Shown: piece by piece, positions 1-6,284 of the stretch
Position numbering within the stretch: position 1 is the stretch's first letter
Layout of the letters: each line of letters begins with the position of its first letter
DNA from: a bacterium
Lineage (GTDB): Bacteria > Verrucomicrobiota > Kiritimatiellia > UBA8416 > CAMZLY01
NCBI GenBank assembly: GCA_030632465.1
Contig: DAOVUR010000087.1
Location: 1 to 7,508, forward strand
Direction of reading: 5' to 3'
Length of the DNA stretch: 7,508 nt
Notes under the pieces: generated by a model
Database searches by the model: none
Told to the model about the DNA's origin: nothing
What the model saw: the letters and a program-made list of their open reading frames with translations, nothing else
Translations under genes and position numbers: made by a program

Positions 1-200
1 AAAGATTTTACAATCGCTACGCTAGAGGGCCTGCGGCTGAGAAAGAGGAGTTTGTATAACTAGGGGAAATAACAGTGTTGTTTTTTCTCGGTTGTTTCTC
101 CCTAACTCAAGTGAGTGAAACTAACGGTTGTGAAAAATCTTTTTACTGTGGGTTTCGGGCTTCGTCTCGCATTATGCCTCTATGATGGGTGAGGGGTAAT
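1..200. other. Gene-poor left edge, possible tail of an upstream gene
   Basis: No confident gene is visible. Two plus-strand frames are open from the window edge: one ends at a TAA at 57-59 (18 codons, ending ...AEKEEFV) and another at a TAG at 61-63. Either could be the last codons of a plus-strand gene converging on the minus-strand operon, but the stretch is too short to identify. An imperfect hairpin follows: 61-73 (TAGGGGAAATAAC) pairs with 91-104 (GTTGTTTCTCCCTA), with one bulge and one G-T pair. It has no following T-run, so I do not call it a terminator. Confidence 0.3.
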
Positions 201-233
201 AAAAAAGCCACGTTAACTGTTGTTAACGTGGCT
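201..233 (-). terminator. Rho-independent terminator of the minus-strand operon
   Basis: A perfect 12-base-pair stem (206-217 AGCCACGTTAAC with 222-233) encloses a TGTT loop. On the minus strand it is followed by a run of U (plus-strand A at 201-205). It begins 17 bases beyond the stop codon of the parvulin gene, the expected place for the end of that transcript. The other flank (234-250) is T-rich on the plus strand but interrupted, so it may also stop transcripts from the left, less efficiently. Confidence 0.9.
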
Positions 234-249
234 TCTGTTGTTTGTTTGC

Positions 250-1323
250 TTATAGTGCTACTGGTGGTTCAAAGCCTTTAGCATATTTGATTTTAGCTTT
301 CTTTCTTAGGCTATCGATAAAGTTGCTGGCAACTTCACGCTGTTTTTCAGACTCTAACATTTTCTTGATATCTTCGTCAGGAACTGAATCACCTTTTTCT
401 TGAGCAGTTACTTTAATGATGTGGTAGCCGAATTCTGTTTCTACAATAGGGCCAATTTCACCAACTTTCTGAGTGAAGGATGCTTCTTCGAATGGTGGTG
501 CCATCTGACCGCGACCAAATGGGCCTAAGTCGCCACCGTTGTTTTTGCTTGGGCAGGATGAGTGTTCTGTTGCAAGCTTAGCGAAGTCTGCTCCACCAAC
601 TAGTTCCTTTTGGATCTTTTCGGCTTTAGCTTTCTTTTCAGCTTTTACTTCAGGAGAGTCGGCTTTATCGACCATTATAAGGATATGGCTAGCAGTAACT
701 TTGACAGGCTTGTTTTTGAAGGCTGCGATCTCTTTTTTTGATACAGAAACTTTACCGTCCATTTCTTGCTCGATAAGTTTTGTGATGGTTAGGCTTGCTT
801 GGATCTCTTCTTCCATGCGCTTTTTACCTAGTGGGCTTTCTTCCATAGCTTGTTCGATAGTTTTGCCTGGAGGTAGGCTTGCTTTGATCTGCTCGTATAC
901 TTTTTCTTTGTCGGCTTTAGTAACTTTGATCTTCTGCTTTTTGGCTTCATTGATTAGTAGCTGTTTAACTACAAACTGCTCGACAGTGTACTTGTACATG
1001 CCGTCGCGGAATTCTGTTTGACGTTCTGGTGGGATACGTCCTTGAAGAGCTGTCATCTGAATGTCGATCTCTTTTTCTACGTCACCGCGTGTGAGTTTTT
1101 CGCCGCCTACTTCTGCGAGTACGTCTTTTGGATTACCGGCAGGTATTGTTGAAGGAGCTGCTACTGGTGCACCTGCTACTGCTGCTGGTGCTACTTCTGG
1201 TGTTGGTGCGGCAACTTCTTCGTTATCTTTTTGGCAGCCAGTGATGGCAATAGTACATAGTGCAACACAGCTAAATTGTGCAACCTTTTTTAATCTGTCT
1301 TGTAATGTGTTTGCTTGTTTCAT
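250..1323 (-). CDS. Parvulin-type peptidyl-prolyl cis-trans isomerase, lipoprotein (SurA/PrsA-like)
   Basis: Predicted 357-residue extracytoplasmic foldase that would catalyse cis-trans isomerisation at proline bonds and assist folding of exported proteins. Seen: a basic N-terminus, a hydrophobic stretch at about 14-28 and a lipobox I-T-G-C with the lipidated cysteine at 30, so a membrane-anchored lipoprotein is likely. An Ala/Pro/Val-rich linker follows (about 37-62). A SurA_N-like helical region covers about 65-200, with VGGEKLTRGDVEKEI at its start. One parvulin domain covers about 207-307, with VTASHIL (His213), the GGDLGPFGRGQMAPPFE block at 263-279 and FGYHII (His301). There is only one PPIase domain, as in PrsA, unlike the two of E. 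coli SurA. The ATG at 1323 is preceded on its strand by AGGAGA at a good distance. It is the last gene of the run, 17 bases after recO, with a terminator behind it. The family call is firm; the client proteins are unknown. Confidence 0.93.
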   Translation of the reverse strand: MKQANTLQDRLKKVAQFSCVALCTIAITGCQKDNEEVAAPTPEVAPAAVAGAPVAAPSTIPAGNPKDVLAEVGGEKLTRGDVEKEIDIQMTALQGRIPPERQTEFRDGMYKYTVEQFVVKQLLINEAKKQKIKVTKADKEKVYEQIKASLPPGKTIEQAMEESPLGKKRMEEEIQASLTITKLIEQEMDGKVSVSKKEIAAFKNKPVKVTASHILIMVDKADSPEVKAEKKAKAEKIQKELVGGADFAKLATEHSSCPSKNNGGDLGPFGRGQMAPPFEEASFTQKVGEIGPIVETEFGYHIIKVTAQEKGDSVPDEDIKKMLESEKQREVASNFIDSLRKKAKIKYAKGFEPPVAL

Positions 1324-1340
1324 TTTACTTCTCCTCGTTT

Positions 1341-2102
1341 TTATACTGTACTAATTTCAATTGCGGCCCTGCGACTTACAGGGTTTATATCAAGGTGATA
1401 AGTGATGAATATACCAATAAGAGAGCGAAATGCAAGCGTTTGCTTTCGTGTTGGCTTAATATTTCTTGCAGCTGCCGGGGATATGGTTCGTTGCCAATTT
1501 CGTAGTAGGGCCAGGATATCTGGTGTGATGCTTATGATATTGCTATTTGTTTTGTTCGAACAGTTAGAGCAGATGATTCCGCCTTGTTGTATGGAGAAGG
1601 TGTAGTTAGGTTTATCAGTGATTGTTATCCCGCATGAGGTGCAGTTGTTTAGGGTAGGTGCAAGGCCATTTGTTAAGAGAATATTAAGTTCGTACCAAGA
1701 CATTATGGATGTATCTGGACCGTGCGATATTAGTGCGTCAAGGCTGGTTGATAGTAGTTTGTAATATTCTGGCATGTGAGTATTACCGAAAGAGCTTCTG
1801 TATATAAGGTCGCAGAAATATGAAGCTAAGGCGGCGGAGCGCCAGTTAGTGCGGAAGCCATCTCTTTGAGTGAGTGGTGTGCATTCTTTCATGATATGCA
1901 GATTGTTGTATGAGCGTGTGTAGAAGAGTATCTCGCAAGTCTGAAAAAGATCGTACTGTCCGATAAACCAGCTTTTTGGGCGTTGAGCACCTTTGATAAC
2001 GGTTTGGATTAGTCCATGCGTATCGGTTAGCCATGAGACGATATGGGATGTTTTGGAGAAGGAACTTATTTTTATACAGATGGCTTCAGTTTTTTCGATC
2101 AT
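1341..2102 (-). CDS. recO: DNA repair protein RecO
   Basis: Mediator of RecF-pathway recombination. RecO binds DNA and, with RecR, helps load RecA on SSB-coated single strands and anneals complementary strands. At 253 residues it has the usual family length. The N-terminal OB-fold begins EKTEAICIKISSFSKTSHIVSWLTDTHG, continues into the VIKGAQRPKS strand, and fits the family start directly. The helical C-terminal part carries a four-cysteine zinc site, C154-x2-C157 and C178-x2-C181, seen in many but not all RecO proteins. The ATG at 2102 is the only sensible start: an in-frame TAA lies two codons upstream. No Shine-Dalgarno sequence is visible; the leader is A/T-rich and, further up, carries a short CAGCCTA tandem repeat. 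It lies 120 bases after mgtE, the widest gap in the run, and 17 bases before the parvulin gene. Confidence 0.93.
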   Translation of the reverse strand: MIEKTEAICIKISSFSKTSHIVSWLTDTHGLIQTVIKGAQRPKSWFIGQYDLFQTCEILFYTRSYNNLHIMKECTPLTQRDGFRTNWRSAALASYFCDLIYRSSFGNTHMPEYYKLLSTSLDALISHGPDTSIMSWYELNILLTNGLAPTLNNCTSCGITITDKPNYTFSIQQGGIICSNCSNKTNSNIISITPDILALLRNWQRTISPAAARNIKPTRKQTLAFRSLIGIFITYHLDINPVSRRAAIEISTV

Positions 2103-2125
2103 TTTTTAAATAGGCTATAGCAGTT

Positions 2126-2145
2126 TAGGCTGTAGGCTGTAGGGA
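2126..2145. repeat. Short heptamer tandem repeat upstream of recO
   Basis: TAGGCTG occurs twice in tandem (2126-2132, 2133-2139), followed by a partial TAGGGA (2140-2145). A related TAGGCTA lies at 2111-2117. The repeats sit in the 120-base gap between mgtE and recO, about 10-40 bases ahead of the recO start. No function can be assigned; slippage is the simplest origin. Confidence 0.5.
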
Positions 2146-2222
2146 AGGGCTTGACAAATGTGGATGCGAATGGACTTATATTGATGTTTATGTGCAGGGC
2201 ATTTTGGTAATTCGTCATTTTC

Positions 2223-3620
2223 TTATGCTATTATTTTTATTAGTAATATTGTTACACCGAAGTAGATGAGTAGTGCGGATATATCATTGAGGATGGAGAT
2301 GAATGGACCGGATGCTACTGCGGGATCGATATCGAGTTTATTAAGGAGTATTGGTATAAATGCACCAAATACTGCGGCAAATGTCATGGCAAGAAATAGG
2401 GCGATTCCCACGGTTATGGCTAGATAGACTGGTGGCAGACTGAGGTTGTGTTCGCCGCCAGTTAGAATTACTGTTAGCACCCAGCCGGCGATAACGAGTC
2501 CGCAGATGATTCCCATGACGGCACCGGTAGTGATCTCTCTTAATAGGAGTTTTCCGATTTTTCTGTCGTGCGACACACCGAGGGCAATACTTCTGACTGC
2601 TAATGTTGATGCTTGAATTCCTGTGTTTCCGCCCATGGCAAGGACAACGGGTACAAATGCTGCAAGGATTAGCATGTCCGCTAGGTGTGCATGGAAGATT
2701 CTTAGGATGATACTGGTTATGAATCCACCGATGAGGGTTATGAATAGCCATGGTAGTCTGATGGAGGAACTTTTTAGTATGGAAATATCTTCTAGTTCTT
2801 CATCATCTGAACCAGCGAGGCGGAGAATATCTTCTGATGCTTCTTCTTCTATAACTGTAATAATATCGTCGGTAGTGATGCGTCCTAAGAGTATACCTTG
2901 GTTGTCCAGAACTGGAATGACATTTAGGTTGTACTGTTGAGCTAGTTGAGCAACGTCTTCCTGGTCCATATCGTCTGTTGCGTAGCAGAACTGATGGTGA
3001 GTCATGGTTGTTAGAGGTTTTTGGCGGTCTTTTTCGCGCAGTAGCTCCCAGATGTTGACGTAGCCTAGCATTTTACCTGCATTATCAATGATATTAGCGT
3101 AGTGGAAGTTTTCTTCGGTATCTAGATATGCGATGGTTTCTATAGCTTCTGCAACGGTCTGGTTTTCTCGCATAGTGACAATGTCGGTTGTCATAATACC
3201 ACCAGCAGTATCTTCGTCGTATTCGAGGAGTTTTCTGACATCCTCAGATTCTTCATCTTCCATTAGATCAAGAACGTGCTCGGAACGTTCGTCGGTGAGG
3301 TCTCCCAATACGTCGGCAGCATCATCTGGCGCCATGTCGGATACGATATCGGATAGTTCGGAGTCGGTTAATGCTTCGGTGACGTCGGATTCTGATGAGT
3401 CGTGCAGTTCGGCAAGCACGTCAGGTTTGATATCGTCACTTAGTAGAGAGAAGAGGTTTTCACGAGCATTTGATGGTGCGCTATCTATGATATCTGCGAT
3501 ATCTGCGGGGTGTAATGCTGTGAGTAGTGGTTTTAGCTGTAGCCATTCTTCATGTTGAATAAGCTCTTCTATTCGATCTCTGTTATCGTTGTTATGTATT
3601 GAGTCGTGTTCAAATGGCAT
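2223..3620 (-). CDS. mgtE: Magnesium transporter MgtE
   Basis: Inner-membrane Mg2+ channel/transporter gated by cytosolic Mg2+; 465 residues, close to the usual 450. Seen in order: an acidic helical MgtE_N domain (about 15-130, with repeated D/E-rich helices such as LHPADIADIIDSAP), a CBS pair (about 142-200, starting near MTTDIVTM, and 205-262, with VIPVLDNQGILLGRITTDDII), a connecting helix, and five hydrophobic segments (about 289-309, 316-345, 362-388, 398-424, 440-464). The MgtE signature VLAMGGNTGIQAS lies at 326-338. The last segment contains LDIDPAVASGPF...ILND, where Asp446 is in the position of the Mg2+-binding pore aspartate of Thermus MgtE. Ser-phosphatase-like or CorC domains are absent. 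The start at 3620 has only a weak AAAGAGA upstream. It follows ybeY by 34 bases, so co-transcription is likely. In many related clusters a CorC/HlyC-type CBS protein occupies this place. Confidence 0.96.
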   Translation of the reverse strand: MPFEHDSIHNNDNRDRIEELIQHEEWLQLKPLLTALHPADIADIIDSAPSNARENLFSLLSDDIKPDVLAELHDSSESDVTEALTDSELSDIVSDMAPDDAADVLGDLTDERSEHVLDLMEDEESEDVRKLLEYDEDTAGGIMTTDIVTMRENQTVAEAIETIAYLDTEENFHYANIIDNAGKMLGYVNIWELLREKDRQKPLTTMTHHQFCYATDDMDQEDVAQLAQQYNLNVIPVLDNQGILLGRITTDDIITVIEEEASEDILRLAGSDDEELEDISILKSSSIRLPWLFITLIGGFITSIILRIFHAHLADMLILAAFVPVVLAMGGNTGIQASTLAVRSIALGVSHDRKIGKLLLREITTGAVMGIICGLVIAGWVLTVILTGGEHNLSLPPVYLAITVGIALFLAMTFAAVFGAFIPILLNKLDIDPAVASGPFISILNDISALLIYFGVTILLIKIIA

Positions 3621-3654
3621 TGTAAGATCTCTTTTGTTTGAGGCGAGTACCTAA

Positions 3655-4128
3655 TTAGAATAAAGTATCAAGGATTCTATCTTTATTGATCTCTTTTAGC
3701 CAGCTTAATTCTCGGCGGCGCATTCTTTTCCTGCCATGCTCGTCGTGATCATCTTCGCCCCAAAGGTGGTCGCAACCGTGAGCAGTATATAGTGCAAATT
3801 CTTTTTGTTTAGTCCAGCGTTTGCCGATACGATCTGATGTTTCCACTGCACGTTGGATATTTACAATGATTTCTGCGGTTGATTTATCGGACATGTGTGG
3901 CATCGGCTCGTAACTTACACTTATGACGTCTGTGGCATTGGTGCGCCCGAAAACCTCGGTATTAATTTGAGATATACCCGTGTCGTCGGTAATAATAAGT
4001 AGTAGTTCGCCCCACGATTGGTTACGATCAAGCTTCTGTACTTTTGTCATGAGACGCTGTATCAGTGTTATTATTGCCGGTCGGTTGATTTTTATATTTT
4101 TTTGTTGGTTGTTTATTTTGATCTTCAT
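3655..4128 (-). CDS. ybeY: Endoribonuclease YbeY (rRNA maturation factor)
   Basis: Single-strand-specific metallo-endoribonuclease involved in 16S rRNA 3'-end maturation and ribosome quality control. From the chosen start it has 157 residues, a normal size. Seen: ITDDTGISQINTEVFGRTNATDVIS, matching the conserved N-x-x-x-R-x-x-D-x-x-T-D-V-L-S core of the family, and the metal motif HGCDHLWGEDDH. The three histidines (117, 121, 128) are spaced H-x3-H-x6-H, one residue longer than the usual H-x3-H-x5-H. An Arg-rich helix follows (RKRMRRRE). The frame is open to an ATG at 4152, adding MAACHTLK, but MKIKINNQQKNIKIN at 4128 resembles the family N-terminus better. Neither start has a visible Shine-Dalgarno. 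The start lies about 100 bases inside the end of the HD gene; a start that avoids most of the overlap (ATG at 4050) would remove the first strand and helix. Confidence 0.9.
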   Translation of the reverse strand: MKIKINNQQKNIKINRPAIITLIQRLMTKVQKLDRNQSWGELLLIITDDTGISQINTEVFGRTNATDVISVSYEPMPHMSDKSTAEIIVNIQRAVETSDRIGKRWTKQKEFALYTAHGCDHLWGEDDHDEHGRKRMRRRELSWLKEINKDRILDTLF

Positions 4129-5647
4129 TTTTAGGGTATGGCACGCGGCCATGTAGCATGTTGGTTAATGTGAATGTGAAAGAGCGTTTTATGGCAACTA
4201 GTTCACCGAAGGTAAGGCCACTAAAATCTAGTTGTCCGTCATCCATCCGTGCTTGTGTGAGCTCATTAATTAGCCCTTCGATATGGCTTGGTTGAGTTTT
4301 TTCGATGGTGCGTGATGCGGCTTCTACGGCATCGGCAATGCAGATGATAGCAGATTCCCGTGATGATGGTTTGGGGCCTGGATATCTGAAAGATGAATCT
4401 TCAATCTTGGTGATAGGAGTATTTTCTATTCCAAGATCTAGTTCTTGTTGTGTTTGTGCTTTATGGTGGAAAAATGCCATGACGCTTGTTCCGTGATGCT
4501 CACATATAATTTTACTGATAGAGCTGGGCAGTTTATGAAGCATTGCTAGACTGAGTCCTTCTTTCACATGCGCGGATATGACAAGGGTGCTCATGCTGGG
4601 TGGTATATTGTCATGTGGGTTTGGTTGCATCTGTATGTTTTCGGTGAAAAAGTTAGGTTTTACGATTTTGCCGATATCATGGAAGTATGATGCTACTCTT
4701 GCTAGGAGAGAGTTCGCACCAATTTCATCAGCCGCCGCTTGTGCTAGGTTTGCAACTATGAGGCTATGGTGATATGTGCCTGGGGCTTCTAGTGCTAGGC
4801 GTTGTAGTAGTGGGTGACCAAGATCGGATAGTTCCAGTAAGGTGATGTCGGATGAGACATCAAAAGATTTTTCGAACATATGCAGTATCAGAATTGATAT
4901 AATTGCAGATATAACACCACTTAGAATAGATGCACCTGCCATATTGGATACCGTGAGTGCATCTATCATTGGGTTGCTGAGAGCAGTTGTACCAAAGACA
5001 CAGGCTACTTGGCAGAGGCCGATGGTTATGCTTATCCTGACAACTTTTGATCGTGATCGCACGCGCCATATTATTCGAGCCGCTACGGTAGTGGCAATAA
5101 TTCCAGTTATAAGTATTGGTAGGCTATGCCCTGCAATTAGGCATATAACGAATGCGGTCCATGTACCTGTGGCAATTGCGACTTTGCCATTGATTAAAAT
5201 TGTAGTGAGTATAGGCGCCATTGCGACAGGAAGCAGGAATTGTGAGATCTCTAGCGGGATTATTCCTGTTGAGGAGCATAGGTAGTATATCAGCTTGCTA
5301 CTTATAATTGATAGTATGGAGATTGTCGCTAGCATGAGGATATTTTTATTACGCTTGATAAGATCAGGTTCTACTATTTTCAGGAACAAGCCAGTAGCGA
5401 GTAGTGTGATTAGTAGAAATATACCTTCTCCAGCAAGGTGTAGAGCAAAGGTTAATCCTTTGGTTGCTGATAGGATTGCTTCTGCATTGACAATAAAAAG
5501 TGTTGTGAGCCATAGCAGTAGCACGATCAAGATGCTTACACCGGGGTTTTCAGGAACAGGTGTACGCAGGACATTAACCTTTTGGGCTTGTCGCTCTCTG
5601 GATTTAGTCTTCTTGGTTCTCGATTTTGATACTAGTTGTTGATTCAT
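4028..5647 (-). CDS. PgpH-like 8-TM HD-domain phosphohydrolase lacking the extracellular domain
   Basis: Membrane HD-superfamily protein of 539 residues. A basic cytoplasmic N-terminus (1-35) leads to a first membrane segment at about 38-54, a short outside loop of roughly 15-20 residues, and seven more segments (about 73-91, 103-121, 134-153, 157-172, 175-190, 204-222, 237-256). The cytosolic HD domain spans about 275-500: EAPGTYHHS (His293/294), FHDIGK (His323-Asp324), ISAH (His360), CEHHG (His384/385), then YPGPKPSSRESAIICIADAVEAASR with Asp439. These are the metal ligands of PgpH, which degrades c-di-AMP in Listeria. The substrate here is inferred, not shown. Canonical PgpH is about 700 residues or more with a large HDED domain between TM1 and TM2; that domain is missing here. 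The C-terminal tail (about 505-539) is Lys/Asn/Gln-rich and is also coding for YbeY in another frame. The ATG at 5647 has no clear Shine-Dalgarno. It is the first gene of the run. Confidence 0.88.
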   Translation of the reverse strand: MNQQLVSKSRTKKTKSRERQAQKVNVLRTPVPENPGVSILIVLLLWLTTLFIVNAEAILSATKGLTFALHLAGEGIFLLITLLATGLFLKIVEPDLIKRNKNILMLATISILSIISSKLIYYLCSSTGIIPLEISQFLLPVAMAPILTTILINGKVAIATGTWTAFVICLIAGHSLPILITGIIATTVAARIIWRVRSRSKVVRISITIGLCQVACVFGTTALSNPMIDALTVSNMAGASILSGVISAIISILILHMFEKSFDVSSDITLLELSDLGHPLLQRLALEAPGTYHHSLIVANLAQAAADEIGANSLLARVASYFHDIGKIVKPNFFTENIQMQPNPHDNIPPSMSTLVISAHVKEGLSLAMLHKLPSSISKIICEHHGTSVMAFFHHKAQTQQELDLGIENTPITKIEDSSFRYPGPKPSSRESAIICIADAVEAASRTIEKTQPSHIEGLINELTQARMDDGQLDFSGLTFGELVAIKRSFTFTLTNMLHGRVPYPKNEDQNKQPTKKYKNQPTGNNNTDTASHDKSTEA

Positions 5648-5768
5648 GGTGAAAGGGTAGGAAAGATTATGGATGGTGTCGAGGATGTAATTGTGAACAA
5701 AAATGAGCCTGTTGCTGGGTTGAAAAGATTTCTGTCCACAGATTAAAAGGATTAAGGTGGATTTAAAA

Positions 5769-5992
5769 AAAGAAGACTAAGGTTTTGACGGGATTCACGG
5801 GATGCGGTGCGCTCTGAAAAGGTCTGCCCATGAATTTCTCGAATTAACACGAATGAAAACTTTGCTACGGTGATGGCGTTTATTTGCTTATTTCGCTTTG
5901 CTCAACAATCAAATGCACGCCATACAGGCATTCTGAAGGAAAGAAGAAAGGTTTTGACCATGAAGACAAGAAGGACATGAAGAAACTTTGCT
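5769..5992. repeat. Modular intergenic repeats with shared ends
   Basis: Two units align end to end. Unit A (5818-5866) begins AAAGGTCTGCCCATGAA and ends AAACTTTGCT; unit B (5947-5992) begins AAAGGTTTTGACCATGAA and ends AAACTTTGCT. Their middles differ: A has GAATT/ACACGAAT-type words, B has two CATGAAG words 17 bases apart. A third partial start (AAAGAAGA, CT, AAGGTTTTGAC; 5769-5789) matches the lead of unit B (5940-5958) apart from the CT, and is followed by ACGGGAT repeated at a 9-base period (5788-5794, 5797-5803). They resemble the degenerate ACCACGAAGNNCACGAAG and CCACAGATTA type words scattered between genes in many environmental bacterial genomes. Function is unknown. Confidence 0.6.
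5873..5923. repeat. Imperfect inverted repeat (hairpin) between the modular repeats
   Basis: ATGGCGTTTATTTG (5873-5886) is the reverse complement of 5910-5923 at 12 of 14 positions, with a 23-base loop. There is no U-run on either side, so it is not an intrinsic terminator. It sits exactly between the two modular repeat units and may be part of the same composite unit. Confidence 0.5.
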
Positions 5993-6013
5993 TTCGAATT
6001 ATTTTTTACTGAG

Positions 6014-6208
6014 GAGGTTCTTGCAAAACTAATTCTGAAGTAGAGATGTAAGAATGATTAAAGGCAGTGTAGTGTTGCCTGTCTCAGGCAATAGCGACGG
6101 GCGTAGCCCTAGGTGTGGTTAAAGGCGAGCTTCCCTGCGGGAAGGATTGGCTAGGGACAGCCAACGCTACACAAAAGCAGTATAAATGAATAGTTTTGCA
6201 AGAGGCTC
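6014..6208. mobile_element. MITE-like non-coding element with terminal inverted repeats
   Basis: The left end GAGGTTCTTGCAAAACTA (6014-6031) and right end TAGTTTTGCAAGAGGCTC (6191-6208) are inverted repeats matching at 16 of 18 positions; the inner 13 are perfect. CTGAGGA is present as a direct repeat at 6009-6015 and 6208-6214, overlapping the outermost bases of the terminal repeats, as a target-site duplication would. The element of about 190 bases has no transposase. Its interior is a string of hairpins: 6075-6091, 6099-6109, 6130-6144 and 6147-6164. This is the form of a miniature inverted-repeat element moved by a transposase elsewhere. The family cannot be named from the sequence alone. 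Confidence 0.6.
6067..6172. repeat. Inverted pair of REP-like hairpins with GTAG feet
   Basis: The left copy (6067-6091) reads GTGTAGTGTTGCC... with a stem TTGCCTG/CAGGCAA and TCT loop. The right copy, on the minus strand (6172-6147), reads GTGTAGCGTTGGC... with a stem TTGGCT/AGCCAA. Both have GTAG just before the hairpin, the hallmark of REP sequences handled by TnpA-REP (RAYT) transposases. Two further small stems lie between them: GGGC-GTA-GCCC (6099-6109) and CTTCCC-TGC-GGGAAG (6130-6144). The arrangement is REP, spacer, inverted REP, like a BIME. It lies inside the MITE-like element. No RAYT gene is present in the window. Confidence 0.55.
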
Positions 6209-6255
6209 TGAGGACTGTTGACTATTTTTATAAATGCTCTTTTCTAGGTTCTGGC

Positions 6256-6284
6256 TTGACTATGTGCGTCAGTAGTCTGATACT
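6256..6284 (+). promoter_or_regulatory. Probable sigma70-type promoter of holA
   Basis: TTGACT (6256-6261, five of six to the -35 consensus) and GATACT (6279-6284, four of six to the -10) are separated by 17 bases. Transcription would begin near 6290, about 40 bases ahead of the holA ATG. The site lies outside the repeat element, on its right. Judged by sequence match and position only. Confidence 0.4.

Noticed and set aside
539..1021. Long plus-strand open frame opposite the parvulin gene
   Set aside because: It is a shadow of the real minus-strand gene, which has clear domain motifs; the plus-strand translation has low-complexity Ser/Phe-rich character.
2151..2182. TTGACA with a TATATT downstream on the plus strand between recO and mgtE
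   Set aside because: The spacing is 19-20 bases, too long, and it would transcribe antisense through mgtE with no plus-strand gene to serve.
4842..5285. Plus-strand open frame opposite the membrane part of the HD gene
   Set aside because: Antisense shadow; its Ile/Ala-rich translation mirrors the hydrophobic helices on the other strand.
5666..5671. Minus-strand CATAAT as the operon -10 box
   Set aside because: It is a good -10 match but no acceptable -35 lies 16-18 bases upstream, so I did not list it as a promoter.
5730..5992. CRISPR-like array in the repeat-rich intergenic region
   Set aside because: Repeats are few, irregular in spacing and divergent, with no constant repeat or unique spacer pattern and no cas genes nearby.
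6054..6122. Small ORF of 22 codons inside the MITE-like element (MIKGSVVLPV...)
   Set aside because: It runs through hairpin sequence, has no ribosome-binding site and looks accidental.
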